Counted from the stretch's first letter, positions 12,097-25,088 are shown. The stretch is DNA of 64,000 nt from Archilochus colubris (GCA_023079485.1 CM041115.1:43827805-43891804); one strand, 5' to 3'. Notes: generated from the letters alone by a model not told the origin. Program-made: numbers and translations.

Positions 12097-15063
12097 GACC
12101 TGGACTTGTCATGTTATACATTTACATTATTTGCTTTACTAGGTGTTTTTTGAATTTTGTGGACATTTACTGTATTGCATAGTCTGAAACTCACAAAAGT
12201 GCACTTGAATGATATTCACTGTACTTACTATATTGTTATGAATAACACTTGTGATACAGTGTTATCTGTAAGGAAACACGTCCTGACTCAGCTGTTGAAT
12301 TTGAAGAATGTTTTCTGTCTGAAGATGAATAGTGAAGGTGTTGGAGGCAGGAGTCTGATCTGGCAGGCTGCTGTATGTCGTCTGCAGCATGGGACACCAT
12401 CTGTATGCAAGAACCAGGATCCTGATTTACAGGTGTTTAGACACAAAATACATTTGCCAAGTATCTTTACCTGAGCAGATACAGGGGACAATGTAAAAGG
12501 ATGAAAGCAGAGAAATTTTCTCATACATGACTGGTGTGTATCAACCTTCAGTTTGTCTTCACTGTCTCTTCATTGTAGGCACTTGTCTGGCCTAAGATAA
12601 ATTTAAGTAACTTCTGACGCTTTAGTAGGTGCCTAAAGAATTAACAGTGCCCTCTGCAGGCTTTTATTTGGTAAGCAGAGAGCTGTAGCAACTCCCCTCT
12701 ATTTTGGTTATGTATTTATGCTGGTTGACCTAGTTATTTTAAAATATTTCGTTAGCAAAACACCATCTGAACTTTAGAATTTTATTCCTAAGCTGCGTGG
12801 AAGGAAACACAAGAGTGAAGTTAATATCTATGAAAAACTATGCAAACAAATTACTATATTATTTAAAGAAACTGTTTTCCTATCAGTCTGTGTCTTACAA
12901 CCACACAGCATCTTGGCCAACAGGAATTCCAGTGTCCATCTCTCTTCCCCTTAAGAGTTTATCTCTTTGTATACTGACCTGTATGTGTCTGAAAGAAAGA
13001 GGTGATTTTTGAGCTCTTTTTGATCAGTGACTACATTAAAAATATCACCTTAACCATCAGGACTTCTTGTCAGATTCAACTAAGCTGATACTGAGGTAGA
13101 CCTGTCCCAACATCCCTCAAATACAGGTACAAGTGGACCTGAAATCATCACTGTCAAAAGAAAACATCATGTTTTGAGATGTTTCCTGTTCATGCCCAAT
13201 GTAGAAGAAATTACTTTTGAACTCTTCTATTATTTTTCCTTGTTCAATATCTCTTTGTTGTGGCTTAAAGTATTGTCCAGCTGCAGAAGAAAAGTCAGAA
13301 ATCATTTATCTCTTTGTAGATTACATGAAATCTGATTGCTCATCCCAAGTCACCATTGATTAAATGATAACCAATTCAATGCAGAAATACCATCAGCGTT
13401 AAGTAGAGCTTTGTCATTACTGTATTTATGAGTAAATTGCTCTTTTCATGCCTATGCCCTGCATGTCAAAGAAAATAATTTATCCCATCAGAAGGCTGAG
13501 AATAGTGCAGACAATTACAACCCAAGAGTTCTGACTTCTGTTATGAGACTATGCAGGGACATCTACGTGGTCTCTAAGAAGTCATGTGGGTGTTTGTAAG
13601 TAAACACTGTGTGGAGCTGGAGAGCTTATTCTGGAGCTGTAAGTTAGCATGAGAACAGCAACACAAAAGGAGAAGTACTGCATGAACTTCTGGTTTTAGG
13701 CTGCACTCAAAGATTTTTCCAGTCACATTTTTTTCAGTCACTGAACCATGCCTGCATTTCCTTGACAGTGTTAAATAGACATTTTCTTAAATATAATCAG
13801 GGCACTTATTTTCAGTGATACAATCTTAAATGAAAAAGAGTCAGATTTCAGCTCCTGTAGACCATACCCACAAAACTATTGAGTGAGAAGCTAGCTGGAT
13901 GGAATGCTGGTAGAATAAAATACATTTCTGCACACCAATGCTTGTTTTGGTAAGCATGTTACGTATGATTTTATGCCAATTTTCCATCTTGGATGCTACT
14001 TTACAAATTGGCTTTATACTTATGGTAAATAAAGGAAAAGTTATGTAAAATAAGGACATGCTCAGACAGAATAGCTTCCAGTACTCCTCTTTTTGAAATC
14101 ATATGATGAAACATAGCACCAATTGCTCTTAAGCATTCCTGGGAAACACACATCTTGGAGTGACTGGTGTATTTACAGTCTTACTATGAGTAATTACTTA
14201 GTTTTATTGAGAATACTATACTTCCATGTTAGGAGTTATTTTTCTGTTTTACTTATGTAGATCAACAAAAATCACTGGACAACCCCAAACATATTGAAAT
14301 AATCTTTATGACTGAAAGTGGATGTGTCTGACAGAGGACAGATGCAGCGAGGTGTTTAGTCAGAAGACCCTGGTTTAGCAAGCATGTGCCTTAAGAGCCT
14401 CAGCGACTCTCACTGGCTTCAGTGGTATTTGAATTCATTAAACACTGGTATATTTTGTGTGTCCTGCTGTAAAGATGAGAGCTTTTTGTTAAAACATTGA
14501 AACTACATGAAGCATGTTTTTAATGCACTCCTATACCAGAGGTACATTATGGATTCTTGAAAACTTGTTTAATCACTGATAGTTTGCCCTAACAAATGCC
14601 AGCTCAATATTACTTTATTGTTAATAATGAGAATATGATTTTATCAGAGTGTAAATTCAAGGTGTTACTGTTACCCTTTCACATCAAGAAGGGCACCAAG
14701 GTCAACAAACATTATCAAAGACCATAGAGTGCAGGCTGCTGAGCCGGTTCTGACCCAGAGTTAAGCTCAGCAAACAGGATATGGACAGTTACTGTACATG
14801 AAAGGCTGTGAGTATGGATGTACATGTAAGAGATGTGAGTGAGAGCGTGTGCTGTGTTTCACTCCTGACCTTCAAGACTGATGGGCCAGAGAGGAGAAAC
14901 ACAACCAGGCCACCTGCATACCCATGCTTCTGTAAGTCTGGTTTGTGTTTACATAGTAATAATGGAAGGAAGAGATGAGGGGAAAACACAGAAAAAATCT
15001 GTCAAACACCACGATATGGTAAGGACTTGCTGTTTGTTGTCCCTTACAGTATGAGGCTAAGGA
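12097..15063. other. Intergenic, no gene recognised
   Basis: AT-rich unique-looking sequence. No exon, RNA gene or repeat was confidently recognised. Confidence 0.6.
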
Positions 15064-15320
15064 GAATCATAGAATCTCTCAGGTTGGAAAAGACCCTTGG
15101 GATCATCAAGTCCAACCATCACCCCTACTCTACAAAGTTCTTCCCTATCCCCCAGCACCACATTTAAACAACCTCAAACACATTCAGGGATGGTGACTCA
15201 ACCACATCCCTGGGCAGCCTATTCCAGTGTCTGACCACTCTGTCTGTGAAAGTTTTTTCCCTGTCAAATCTAAACCTGTTCCCTTCCAGCTTGAAGCCAT
15301 TCCTTCTTGTTCAATAAGGG
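15064..15320 (-). mobile_element. CR1 LINE 3' fragment
   Basis: It starts with the 'gaatcatagaatc' tail and 'ggttggaaaagaccc'. It continues through the conserved CR1 3' coding end ('gggcagcctattccagtg', 'ttcccttccagcttgaagcc') in antisense orientation. It differs from the other CR1 copies in this window, so it belongs to another CR1 subfamily. Confidence 0.85.
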
Positions 15321-16269
15321 ATTATCCAATAAAGCTTGTCTTTGGGTAGGTATTGAACAAACAAGAAAGTATAAATCAGTGGGTTCACTCCTTGAGGAGG
15401 CTGTTACGTTGCAGACACATTTTCTTCCCATTTTCTTTTTCCAGAATCAGTGTATTAGCCATTATCTTTTTTTTTCTTGAAAACAATTGCATAGATGATA
15501 AAATTCAGAATGCTGAGAATCAAAATCACTGTAATTTCTGTGTTGCCACCATTTGTATGGTGCACTGTACACAGTCCATGGGCTGTCCTCAGCATTTATT
15601 GTGGCAAAACTCTTAATACTTCACCCACAGTATCCAACGATCCAGCTTTTACTCGGGCAACCCATTTCAAAATGCCACATGTGCTTTCTTTGACTGAGTA
15701 TCCATTCCATCCAGAATCAATGCACAATTAGATAGAATTCTTATTAATCTATATTGATATAAAAAGGGAACCTTGGTGACTTGACAATTACAAATTCATC
15801 TTCTGTAGGTTGCTTTGCAAAATTTTATTTCCTGCTTAATTCCTCTGATAAACACTGAGAACTTATGGGAAGGCACAGAGGCAAAACTGCTCCTACAACC
15901 CCATATTTTTCCAGCTGGAAAAAATTACAAGCTTGCAAAACTTGTAAGCAAGCACAGGATATGCATAGCTGAAGTCAGCAGAAAAAAAAAAGCCGAAAAC
16001 CCCCTATATAGTTCTAGTCTTTGAAACTTTGAATACTGAACAGTGTTCTGTTGAACATGAAGGGACTTACAAAAGGTCAGTGCCCCTCAAGATTTAGCTC
16101 TGTGTATACATGGAAAAAAACCCCAAAACCAACATGTGTGCCATCGCTCAGCAAAATCTGGAGAAAAGCTAGATTTAAAAGAAACACTTATTCATGGGCA
16201 CATTCTGTCTTGAGTCATGTGACATTCCCATCCTTGTGAGACTTCTGTCCTGTGATACTCTTCCCTAAA
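15321..16269. other. Intergenic, no gene recognised
   Basis: Nothing beyond short chance open frames. Confidence 0.6.
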
Positions 16270-16887
16270 TGTTACGATCCGAGTTATTATTTTATATTTT
16301 GATTGTGAGGAAAATTCAGCCACTACTCATAGATGAGGCATGAATTTAAAAAAATAACAAGCTTTACGATTTAAACAAGTTACAAGGATTTATTTTAGGA
16401 AAAAAGGAAACAATAATACCACCGCTAAGAGGAGAGAATTACACAATTAGCTACTTTGGAGAGAAAAGTCGTTAAGGAAAAGAAAAGAGACAAGGGGGTA
16501 ATCAAGATGTTACCACCCTCCTCCGGCCCTGGCCTCTGCCTGGAGCCGCTCCTGCTGATCGGGTGTTCTCCCCTTTTCCTTTCCTCCGCTATTGCTGTCC
16601 CGTAGCTGAAGCCGAAGTGCCGAGAGAAGAGAGGTCTAGAGGAAAAGCTGCTCCTCTCCTTTTCTCCTGGGGATTTTTTTATACAGCAAAAAAGAGGGGT
16701 CTCTATTGCGTAAGTCTCAGATACACACAGACATCCTTATCTTTCAGTCTTTTGGGTGTCCTGCTACTTTCATTGTCTTTCTCTCCACCATACACCAGGA
16801 GGCGACCTGATAAGCAATCTTATCTTTTAGGTGTCTGTCAGGCATCTGGTGAGGTAAAGATATGTTAATTGACAGAATGTTGCAACA
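16270..16887 (-). mobile_element. Candidate solo LTR of an endogenous retrovirus
   Basis: On the minus strand the block begins TGTTGCAACA (16887) and ends GGATCGTAACA (16270), a TGTT...AACA terminal arrangement. Inside, in order, are a TATAAAAAAA box near 16683-16673 and an AATAAA signal near 16395-16388 followed by a TG-containing stretch. The spacing suits U3-R-U5. I could not match a target duplication, and the family is not recognised. Confidence 0.45.
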
Positions 16888-17775
16888 GAGCAGGAAGAGG
16901 GAAAAAATTGATTCAAGAGACATATTTTGTATTTTTAAAGTGCTTACATCACCAAATTTTACAACAGTCCTTGAAATATTGACATTTCATCACTCTTTCC
17001 TTCATACTCCTGCTCAGAACTGGATTTACAAATAGTATACCTCTTAATGAGACAGCAAAAAAAAAAAATTCTAATGTTGCAGGCGGAGTCCTGCTCTGGG
17101 TTGCAAATGTGGCTGCGAAGGTCTGAAGAGAAGTTTCCAAAAGTAAAGCAAAAATTGAAGAGCTGAAGACTGAGCTTCTGCCAGTAGAAGAATACAACAG
17201 CTGCAGAAGTACAGGCTTTTGTACCATGAACAGTAAATTATACTTGTATTTATGATTAAACAGGTGCAACAACTTGGCGATCTGGTGTTTCAACATGTAA
17301 TTGAAAGGGAAAATACAAGCCTCCCTCATGTCAGTAGCAATGGAAGGAACCAGTATTCTGCCTGTCTGACAAGGACAAGGTGTCATTAGAACTGTAAAAA
17401 GCGAGATTCCAGGTCTCTGTTACAAAGCACATACATGATGGCAATGCTCAGAAAATAATTTTTTTTAAAAAGAAGAAGAAATAAAAATGGGTCTGCAGTG
17501 GGATTGTTGTTATCCTTCAAGTATTCCCAGGAGAAATAATGTGAGATGTTCTCCTGGCACCCAGAAGCAGTGTTCACACACCCAGTGTGGCTGGACAGAG
17601 CCCAGTGCTTAGGAGTCAGGCAGCTTGTCTGTCTTTACAGATTTTGGCTTGAAATGGCACTTTATTAAAATATCATAAAATATTCAAGTTTCTATATTTG
17701 TAAAATAAAGCCCTTAGAGGATTCCCAGTAAAAAATTGGAATTTTGAAGATATCAGCCAGACAATGTTACTTGAA
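16888..17775. other. Intergenic, no gene recognised
   Basis: A 145-codon minus-strand open frame at 16949-17386 has no recognisable domain and a composition expected by chance. Nothing else was seen. Confidence 0.5.
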
Positions 17776-20196
17776 TCATAGAATCATAGAATCATAGGGG
17801 TTAGAAGGGACCTCGAAAGATCATCTAGTCCAACCCCCCCTGCCAGAGCAGGGCCACCTAGAGTACATCGTGCAGGAACGTGTCCAAGCGGGTTTTGAAT
17901 GTCTCCAGTGAAGGAGACTCCACGACCCCCCTGGGCAGCCTGTTCCAGGGCTCTTTCACCCTTACAGTAAAAAAATTTTTTCGAATATTCAACTTGAACC
18001 TCCTGTGCTCCAATTTACACCCATTACCCCTTGTCCTATCACTGGTCATCACTGAGAAAAGCCTAACTCCATCTCCTTGACACTCACTCCTTACATATTT
18101 GAAAACATTGATGAGGTCACCCCTCAGTCTCCTTTTCTCCAAACTAAAGAGACCCAGCTCCCTCAGCCTTTCCTCATAAGGGAGATGTTCCACTCCCTTA
18201 ATCATCTTGGTAGCTCTGCGCTGGATTCTTTCAAGCACTTCCCTGTCCTTCTTGAACTGAGGGGCCCAGAACTGGACACAATACTCCAGGTGCGGCCTCA
18301 CCAATGCAGAATAGAGGGGGAGGAGAACCTCTCTTGACCTACTAACCACACCCTTTCTAATGCACCCCAGGATGCCATTGGCCTTCTTGGCCACAAGGGC
18401 ACACTGCTGGCTCATGGTCATCCTCTTGTCTACCAGGACCCCCAGGTCTCTTTCACCTACACTGCTCTCCAGCAGGTCAGCCCCCAACCTATACTGGGCT
18501 ATCGTGTTGTTCTTCCCCAAATGCAAAACTCTACACTTCCCCTTGTTGAACTTCATCATGTTTCTCTCTGCCCAACTCTCCAGCCTGTCTAAGTCTCTCT
18601 GAATGGCAGCACGGCCTTCCGGTGTGTCAGCCACTCCTCCCAGCTTAGTGTCATCAGCAAACTTGCTGAGGGTACACTCTATACCCTCATCCAAGTCGTT
18701 GATGAAGATATTGAACAACATCGGTCCCAGTACCGACCCCTGAGGGACTCCACTAGTCACACACCTCCAACCAGATTCTGCCCCATTGACTACAACTCTC
18801 TGACTCCTTCCTTTCAACCAGTTCCTGATCCACCTCACTACCTGATCACCAAACCCATACTTGGTCAACTTATCTACAAGGATGCTGTGAGAGACGGTGT
18901 CAAATGCTTTACTGAAATCAAGATAAACCACATCTACCGCTCTTCCATCATCTATCCACCTAGTAATTTCCTCATAGAAGGCTATGAGGTTAGTCAAACA
19001 TGATTTACCCTTGATAAAACCATGCTGACTGCTCTTGATGACCCCCATGTCCTTGATATGCCTGGAGATAGTGACAAGAACAAGTTGTTCCATCACCTTT
19101 CCAGGGATGGAGGTGAGGCTGACCGGTCTATAGTTACCCGGGTCCTCCTTCTTGCCCTTCTTGTAGACTGGAGTGACATTTGCTATTCTCCAGTCCTCAG
19201 GCACCTCTCCTGTTACCCATGACTTACTGAAGATGATGGAGAGTGGCCTAGCAATGACCTCCGCCAGCTCCCTCAGCACCCTTGGATGCATTCCATCTGG
19301 ACCCATCGACTTATGGATGTCCAGATTACTCAGCTGATCCCTAACCCAGTCCTCATCTACTACATCAAATTCCTTATCTATCTTGACTACTTCTGGGGCT
19401 AAATGAATCTGGGGCTCATGTGGAAACCCTGCAGGAGTAAAGACAGAGGCAAAGAAGGCGTTCAGCACCTCTGCCTTCTTTATATCCTCTGTCACCAGGG
19501 CTCCCAGCTCATTCCTTAGTGGGCCAATATTGCCTCTAGTGTTAGTTTTACTAGCTATGTATTTGAAAAAGCCCTTTCTATTATCCTTAACCTGACTTGC
19601 AAGGTTAAGTTCCAAGGAGGCCTTAGCTTTCCTAATTGCCTCCCTACATCCTCTGACGACAGTCCTGTATTCCTCCCAAGTGACCAGCCCCCCCTTCCAT
19701 GATCTGTAGATTTTCCTTTTCCACTTAAGTTTTCCCAGCAGTTCCTTTTTTAACCATGCTGGCCTCCTAGCTCCCTTACTAGATTTCCTAACCATAGGGA
19801 TGCTCTGATCCTGTGCTTGCAAATAGTGGTCCTTGAATATTGACCAGCTATCTTGAGCCCCTTTATCTTCTAACACCCTGTCCCATGGGATTTCTCTTAA
19901 CAGTTGATTGAGGAGGCCAAAGTTTGCCCTGTGGAAGTCCAGGGTCTTGGTCCTACTGGGTATTCTGTTCCTTCCACACAGGATCCTGAACTCTACCATC
20001 TCATGATCACTGCAGCCAAGGCTGCCATTGACCACCACTTCTTCGACAAGGCCCTCCTTGTTGGTTAGTATAAGATCCAGCAGCGCTCCTCTTCTAGTCG
20101 GCTTGTCCACCATCTGCATTAAGAAGTTATCATCAATGCACTGGAGGAACCTCCTAGACTGTGAAAGGCTGGCTGTGTGAGTCAACCAGCAGAACC
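17776..20196 (-). mobile_element. CR1 LINE, 5'-truncated, with open ORF2
   Basis: The 3' tail (repeats of 'gaatcata' on the plus strand) lies at 17776-17800, and the element extends leftward-to-rightward as antisense CR1 up to about 20196. There it meets env sequence of an ERV. It lacks ORF1 and most of the endonuclease domain, the usual 5' truncation from incomplete reverse transcription. It is the least decayed CR1 in the window because its remaining ORF2 is uninterrupted. Confidence 0.9.
17858..20185 (-). CDS. CR1 ORF2 (partial endonuclease + reverse transcriptase), open
   Basis: 775 codons remain open. The first codon is TTG and an in-frame stop lies just upstream at 20198-20200, so this is the remnant of a longer ORF2 and not a natural start. 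Residues 1-66 are the end of the apurinic-type endonuclease, including the SDH motif at 59-61. The reverse transcriptase follows: NYRPVSL at 351-357, QHGFIKGKS at 387-395, catalytic Asp in LDFSKAFD (about 423), [10 protein letters not shown] at 479-488 and FADD at 509-512. The C-terminal CR1 tail includes GILGCIR and [11 protein letters not shown]. The family copies its own RNA by target-primed reverse transcription. With the front of the endonuclease missing, this copy cannot be autonomous. Confidence 0.9.
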   Translation of the reverse strand: MTHTASLSQSRRFLQCIDDNFLMQMVDKPTRRGALLDLILTNKEGLVEEVVVNGSLGCSDHEMVEFRILCGRNRIPSRTKTLDFHRANFGLLNQLLREIPWDRVLEDKGAQDSWSIFKDHYLQAQDQSIPMVRKSSKGARRPAWLKKELLGKLKWKRKIYRSWKGGLVTWEEYRTVVRGCREAIRKAKASLELNLASQVKDNRKGFFKYIASKTNTRGNIGPLRNELGALVTEDIKKAEVLNAFFASVFTPAGFPHEPQIHLAPEVVKIDKEFDVVDEDWVRDQLSNLDIHKSMGPDGMHPRVLRELAEVIARPLSIIFSKSWVTGEVPEDWRIANVTPVYKKGKKEDPGNYRPVSLTSIPGKVMEQLVLVTISRHIKDMGVIKSSQHGFIKGKSCLTNLIAFYEEITRWIDDGRAVDVVYLDFSKAFDTVSHSILVDKLTKYGFGDQVVRWIRNWLKGRSQRVVVNGAESGWRCVTSGVPQGSVLGPMLFNIFINDLDEGIECTLSKFADDTKLGGVADTPEGRAAIQRDLDRLESWAERNMMKFNKGKCRVLHLGKNNTIAQYRLGADLLESSVGERDLGVLVDKRMTMSQQCALVAKKANGILGCIRKGVVSRSREVLLPLYSALVRPHLEYCVQFWAPQFKKDREVLERIQRRATKMIKGVEHLPYEERLRELGLFSLEKRRLRGDLINVFKYVRSECQGDGVRLFSVMTSDRTRGNGCKLEHRRFKLNIRKNFFTVRVKEPWNRLPRGVVESPSLETFKTRLDTFLHDVL

Positions 20197-20502
20197 CTTA
20201 GAGATAATATGCATAAGCTCCAGATAACCTCTGACCCTTTTACCTCCTGGTTGGCATCCCTTGGCCTGAACCCTTGGTTAGTTTCCTTCTTGGAAAAAAT
20301 TCTCGTGGTTATAATAGTAATAGTTATTTTGTTATTGTTTTTGCCTTGTGTGTTGCAGTGTATTCAAAGGATGATAATGTCAGCTTTTGTAAGTAACAAG
20401 ACTGTAATGTTAGCTAAAGAAAACGGGGGAAGTGTTGAGAGTTTTACACACGAATGGTTGCTAGACAAAGGACATGACAGTGTGCAGCTGGTCAGCGTAT
20501 AG
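20197..20502 (+). pseudogene. ERV env remnant: C-terminal part of the transmembrane subunit
   Basis: The plus-strand frame encodes a short ectodomain end (SWLASLGLNPWLVSFLEK), then a strongly hydrophobic segment of about 20 residues rich in V/I/L, Cys-containing juxtamembrane residues (PCVLQCIQ) and a cytoplasmic tail that runs into the LTR and stops at TAG 20500-20502. This is the layout of a retroviral TM glycoprotein end. Everything upstream (surface subunit, fusion peptide, pol, gag) is missing. The upstream border coincides with the truncated 5' end of the antisense CR1. It is a non-functional remnant. Confidence 0.65.
20420..20432 (+). promoter_or_regulatory. Polypurine tract of the ERV remnant
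   Basis: An A/G-rich run with a GGGGG core directly abuts the TG start of the LTR, which is the plus-strand DNA primer site expected there. Confidence 0.6.
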
Positions 20503-20778
20503 GCGACAAGGACAAGGTGTCCTTGCCACCAACTGTTATACAGTAACAGTGTGCTGTGGTTAGCAGTAAGGAGAAGTTAGCCCCCAAGAAGAATGTTCCA
20601 GAAACCGCAAGGCTGCCCAGCTACACTTACGTCAGTAGCTAAGAACCAATGAGGAGCTTAGCTTTTGCAACATGTGCGAGCTGATCTGTATAAATATGCA
20701 CCGAATGTTCAATAAAGTTGAGGCCTGCTGACCATGATAGCATGAGGCTTGTCTCCCGTGGCTCCGGTTATCCCGACA
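20433..20778 (+). mobile_element. 3' LTR of the env-bearing ERV remnant
   Basis: It begins TGTTGAGAG directly after the polypurine tract and ends CCCGACA. It holds a TATAAATA box near 20690 and AATAAA near 20711, followed by a short R/U5. The 346-bp length fits avian class I/II LTRs. No 5' LTR partner is in the window. Confidence 0.7.
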
Positions 20779-22565
20779 TCGGTGGATATTAGTTATTTAG
20801 GTTAAAATGTTAATCAATGTGTTTTCATTTTATTTTTGCTTTGTCTGTGACTGTTGGCACATACTGCTAGAGAGAAATTTGAAATATGAAATACGCAGAG
20901 GAGGGCAGGGGAAGAAGAGAAGAGCCAGACAGAAAATAAGACTGAAAATTATTAGTCTAGCATACACTAATTTACTAATTCCCTAAATAATACCTGATTA
21001 TAGATACCCATTGTAATCCTGTTGCTCTTTGAGACACACACTATGCCAGGATTATATGCCTAACATCCAGGAAAGGGATTCAGTATCTGAATATCAAAAC
21101 AATTTTCTTGTCTATGAAACTATTTTCACATCCTCATGCTTATTAAAACATGCTTCAGATTTTAGCAGCCTATTCCATGTTTTGGGAGGGAGGGAAGTAT
21201 CATATTTACCATTTGTCATTGCCTTTTTTAAAAAGTACTTTCTTTGTTCTTGCATTTTGCCATGTTTGGTTTTGGGGTTGTTTTTTCTGTAAATGGTAGG
21301 ATCTTATTATGTGATCTTGTTTATAATTCTCCTTCACTCTGTTTGGCAGTAGGCCTTTCTATAGTACTTAAGCTAATGATTTATTCAACTGAAGATCACT
21401 TGACCCCATGCCATGGCACTTTGTATATTGCTTTCTTTAAGTGAAAAGGCACAGTTCTTCAGTAAAGAAAGAGCTATTGCATTATTAGCCCAATGGGTCT
21501 TTTGGTCTGCTGTGTTGAGAGAAGTTGCAAAATAATGCTGTGACTATCAGAAACAGCCCTGAGATGGCATTGTGTTAGATTTAACCAAGTTTGCTTTGGA
21601 AAAAAAGAAAAAAGGAGAAGTGAATAGGTCACACTAAAGCATGTAACCAATCTAACTTGAAAAAGATCTGTTAGCAGCATTAAACAGAACTTAACTATAG
21701 AGAAGCTGGTAAACCTTTTGTTTCTTTATTACTTTCATATTTTCAGGGTGAAAAGTCCATTTTAGAGACCACTTGGGTCATATGATGACTGCTCAGTTTT
21801 CCAAATGTCTGCTCAGAGTTCAGACTGGCCCTGGTTTCCTGATCAAAACAATTGTACTGCTGTGCAGTGAAGAGCAGCTGGAAGCTAATTGTCTTATCAT
21901 TTTTGTTAATAAAGTTATATTTATGTATAAGTATAGTAGCTCTATCCATTTATGCTTTCCTAGTTAAAAAAAAAACAAAAAGCAAAAACCAAACCAAAAA
22001 CCAAAACCAACCCCCCAGCACCCACCCAGGCACCCTCTTTCCCACGGGCCCAGGAGCTCATTCCCAGACACCCATGCCGTGCTTCAGCTGAGCCGTATGT
22101 AGGTCTGAGCCTTGCTGTCCTGACTCGATGCTTTTCCTGGCTGGATGGGGAGCACATGCTGTGTGCTGCCCTCTTTCCAGGCCTGGCTGGCTGCACCTAA
22201 CTAGATGTCTTGGGTGGGTCTCGAGCCCAGCCCATCACCTTGGCTGGTGAGGGGTAGGAGATTGCATCACCAACCCTGACCTTACTAACACGCTGTGGGA
22301 CTATGCCCTGCTGCAGAGGGCAGGTTGCTGAGCTTACCCTCCATTCCCTGTTCTGGGACAGCCTTGCACCTGCATCTGGCTGACAGTTTGCCCTGCAAGA
22401 ATAGTAAAAATAGCTACACCAGGACGGTTCTGAAGCCTGGAGAGGTCTGGCTTTTATTCCTTTTATGTCCTTCAGTCTGTTTTTTTTAAGGTATGTGTTT
22501 GTCGCCTTCATCAGTAAAATAGTATGAAAGCGTTTACACACCCTCGGAAAACACTTTGAGATTCT
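20779..22565. other. Intergenic, no gene recognised
   Basis: AT-rich to 21.96 kb, then an A/C-rich low-complexity patch at about 21965-22020 and a GC-richer 22.0-22.4 kb with no identifiable exon. Confidence 0.55.
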
Positions 22566-22850
22566 CAGGAATCACAGAATCACAGAAATTTAGGGGTTGG
22601 AAGGAACCTCAAGAGATCATCTGGTCCAACCCTGTATGGTCACCTATGGGAGGTCACACAGGAATGTGTCCAGGTGGGCTTTGAATGTCTCCAGGGAAGG
22701 AAACTCCTGCACAACCTCCCTGGGCAGCCTGTGCCAGTGCCCTGTCACCCTCACAGTGAAAAAATTCTTCCTAATATTTATATGGAACTGCCTGTGCTCT
22801 GGTTTATAACCATTGCCCCTTGTCCTACTGTTAATCATCCCTGAGATGTG
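22566..22850 (-). mobile_element. CR1 LINE 3' fragment
   Basis: It starts with a 'gaatcacagaatcacag' tail and 'ggggttggaaggaacctc'. It continues as the antisense 3' end of CR1 ORF2 and stops near 'cttgtcctactgttaatcatccctgag'. Minus-strand residues such as HWHRLPREVV and SLETFKAHLDTFL match the ORF2 C-terminus. Confidence 0.88.
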
Positions 22851-24472
22851 TTGGTGCTTTACTAGCTTACAAAAGCATGAAGTCAGCTAATTTTTCAGGA
22901 AATTCTATGCTTTTTACAAAATAGATCAGATGACAAACAGCAAAATATAGTTCAAAAAAGTAGTGATTATCTTGAGCCTTCTTGTGTGAACTCATACTCA
23001 CAATCGTCCTCCTTGACCCTTCTGAGAGCAGCCATCTGAGCCTTCAATCAGATGTTTTGTTGCTGCTTTTAGCAGCAATTCTGTCCCAAAGTTAAAAATT
23101 CAAATAAATGCCATATGGAGGCACTGGGATGTATGGCCTGCTGTTTGGGCAAGACAGGTTATGGAAGGCAGGCGAGAACTTTTCTACATTCAAATACATT
23201 TGCTGCTGTACAGTCTGCTGTACAACACTGGGCTTATGTAAATACATCACCTCTGCCTATGCAAAAAAGCTTGTAGCACTAAGATCTACAGTTAACAGAT
23301 TTTGGAGAAGAACAAGCACAACCATATCTTCTTGTCCCAGCCTCCCAAAAGCCAGAGGAAGAATTTCTCTTGAGGAAAAACGGATTTTAAAAAGAGGCTG
23401 TCTCCTGTTAATGCACTAATAAATAGGAAAGTTCAACTTAAATCTACTGAAGTGGAAATATTCAGAGAATTAGGCCAAAAATATAAGCCAAATTTCCTAA
23501 ATCTCTCCAGTTTTCTTTTTCTCTTAGCTTCCTGTAGCTTTTTGGATTTAATTAACAAGTTTAAAGACTTTCAGGGACATTCACCATCACAAGGTGGGGT
23601 TTAAACCAAGTTGTTGTCTCTTTTTCACCCACAGGCTGGCTAACATGATTTGTTTCAAATGCTTGTGTATCCTCATGACACAAAGCCCAGTTCCATGCCC
23701 TGGTAAGTCTGCAAATGGCACCCACACACACATGATCAGGCTGATGCCTGCAGAATGGGAGCATCAGCCAGGACAGGGACTGGAACGTGTCCTCTGCACA
23801 AGCTCTCACACTCTCAGACAGCTGTAAAGTCAAAGGCTGACACCAGCAAGCCTGAGCATCTGTCTACCCTTGGGAGTGATTAGGTGACACCTGTCACCAC
23901 GTAGGACTGAAGCACAGTTAATCTTGTTCCTTTTTTTTTTTTTTTTTCCCTGCCTGTTGCTAAACCAGCCATAAGACGCTTTACTAGAGCATTTGCTTCA
24001 TGACACTGCAAGATGAGAGCTGTTTCTCATGACAAGTAAGGTTTCAGAACCCAGGATTTGAACGGGTGTCTGGCCAGACACTGAAAGTAGAAAAAACATT
24101 TGTATTTCTTTTTATTGGCCATCCTAAGGAATCAGAGTCTCTGAGTAGGAACTCAAAAGTGGATAAATGCAACTTATTACTCTTGTTTGTTATAGGGGGT
24201 TATGAATGAAAACTAACACAAGAAACTCTCGCTGAGTCAGTTACCTTGTAACCCCAGGAAAGACGGAGTTCTCACAGGCATGGACCTCAGCATGGGGGCA
24301 AAAAGTGTCTGTGTTTTCTTTAAGACAGGAGTGCAGAATGGTAGAAGGTCTCATGAATACAGTGTCCAGAACTCCCATGTGTGACCCATCCCAGATGACA
24401 GCCAAAGGAGAGTCCCTCTCCTAGGCCAGGGTTTCCCTTTGAGGGAAAATTACCTTTGAGGATAACCAACAA
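22851..24472. other. Intergenic, no gene recognised
   Basis: Contains a poly(T) run near 23931-23948. The 3'-flanking part of the minus-strand ERV remnant may start here, but I cannot assign any of it. Confidence 0.5.
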
Positions 24473-25088
24473 TGACAGCCCCCCTGGATCATCCAATACC
24501 CCTTGATCAGATTAAGGTGAAACAACACTCAAGGTTGTTTCTCCACAAGCAAAATAGCAATTTTATTGCTCTAACAGTTAAATGTTATTAGGGAAAACAA
24601 ATCACCCCCAAGTATGTATGTATACATACATATGTATATATATATATATATATAAATAAAATACATAAAGGCTGATTATTCAGATCACAAAAAACCACAA
24701 TAAATGGGTGTTAATGCTGCATAACCTCTATCACAAATCACAAAAACTTGTGATTACTCAACAATTTTAAGAAAGAGAAAGATAAAGTCAGAGATTAGAA
24801 GAAAAAAATCAAGAGAGATAGATAATAGAAAATCACTGGTCCTGGATCCAGTGTTTGGCCAGCCCACCTGGGGGGGTTGATGTCAGTGAAACTCTCTAAG
24901 CCCACCAATGCAGCCCCTCATTTTATAGCCCTGTTTCCTTCATTTCGTGATGAGTAAGCATGGTTGGGTCATCACAGCTGGGCAGCTAAAATGGACTTCA
25001 ACCCCTTCTGCCCCTCAATTGGCTTTGTCCTCAGTGTTGTCCTTATCATGATATGCAACACTTAGGCCATATGCAGATGCTTATCACA
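24473..25088 (-). mobile_element. 3' LTR of a minus-strand ERV remnant
   Basis: On the minus strand the block starts TGTGATAAGC at 25088, directly after a purine tract (GAGAGGAGGAGA, 25100-25089), and ends GGGCTGTCA at 24473. It carries a TATAAAATG box near 24929-24921 and AATAAA near 24558-24550. Polypurine tract, TG...CA ends, TATA box and poly(A) signal in the correct order support an LTR. An (AT/GTAT)n microsatellite lies inside at about 24611-24655. Confidence 0.6.
24611..24655. repeat. GTAT/AT microsatellite
   Basis: 'gtatgtatgtatacatac' followed by (TA)n, about 45 bp, inside the minus-strand LTR. Confidence 0.85.

Noticed and set aside
17368..17384. 17-bp exact match between here and 20505-20521 (gacaaggacaaggtgtc), as a possible trace of the split ERV
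   Set aside because: A match this short is not far from chance in 64 kb and the flanks do not align.
16949..17386. 145-codon minus-strand open frame
   Set aside because: No recognisable motif, AT-rich chance composition and no splice context.
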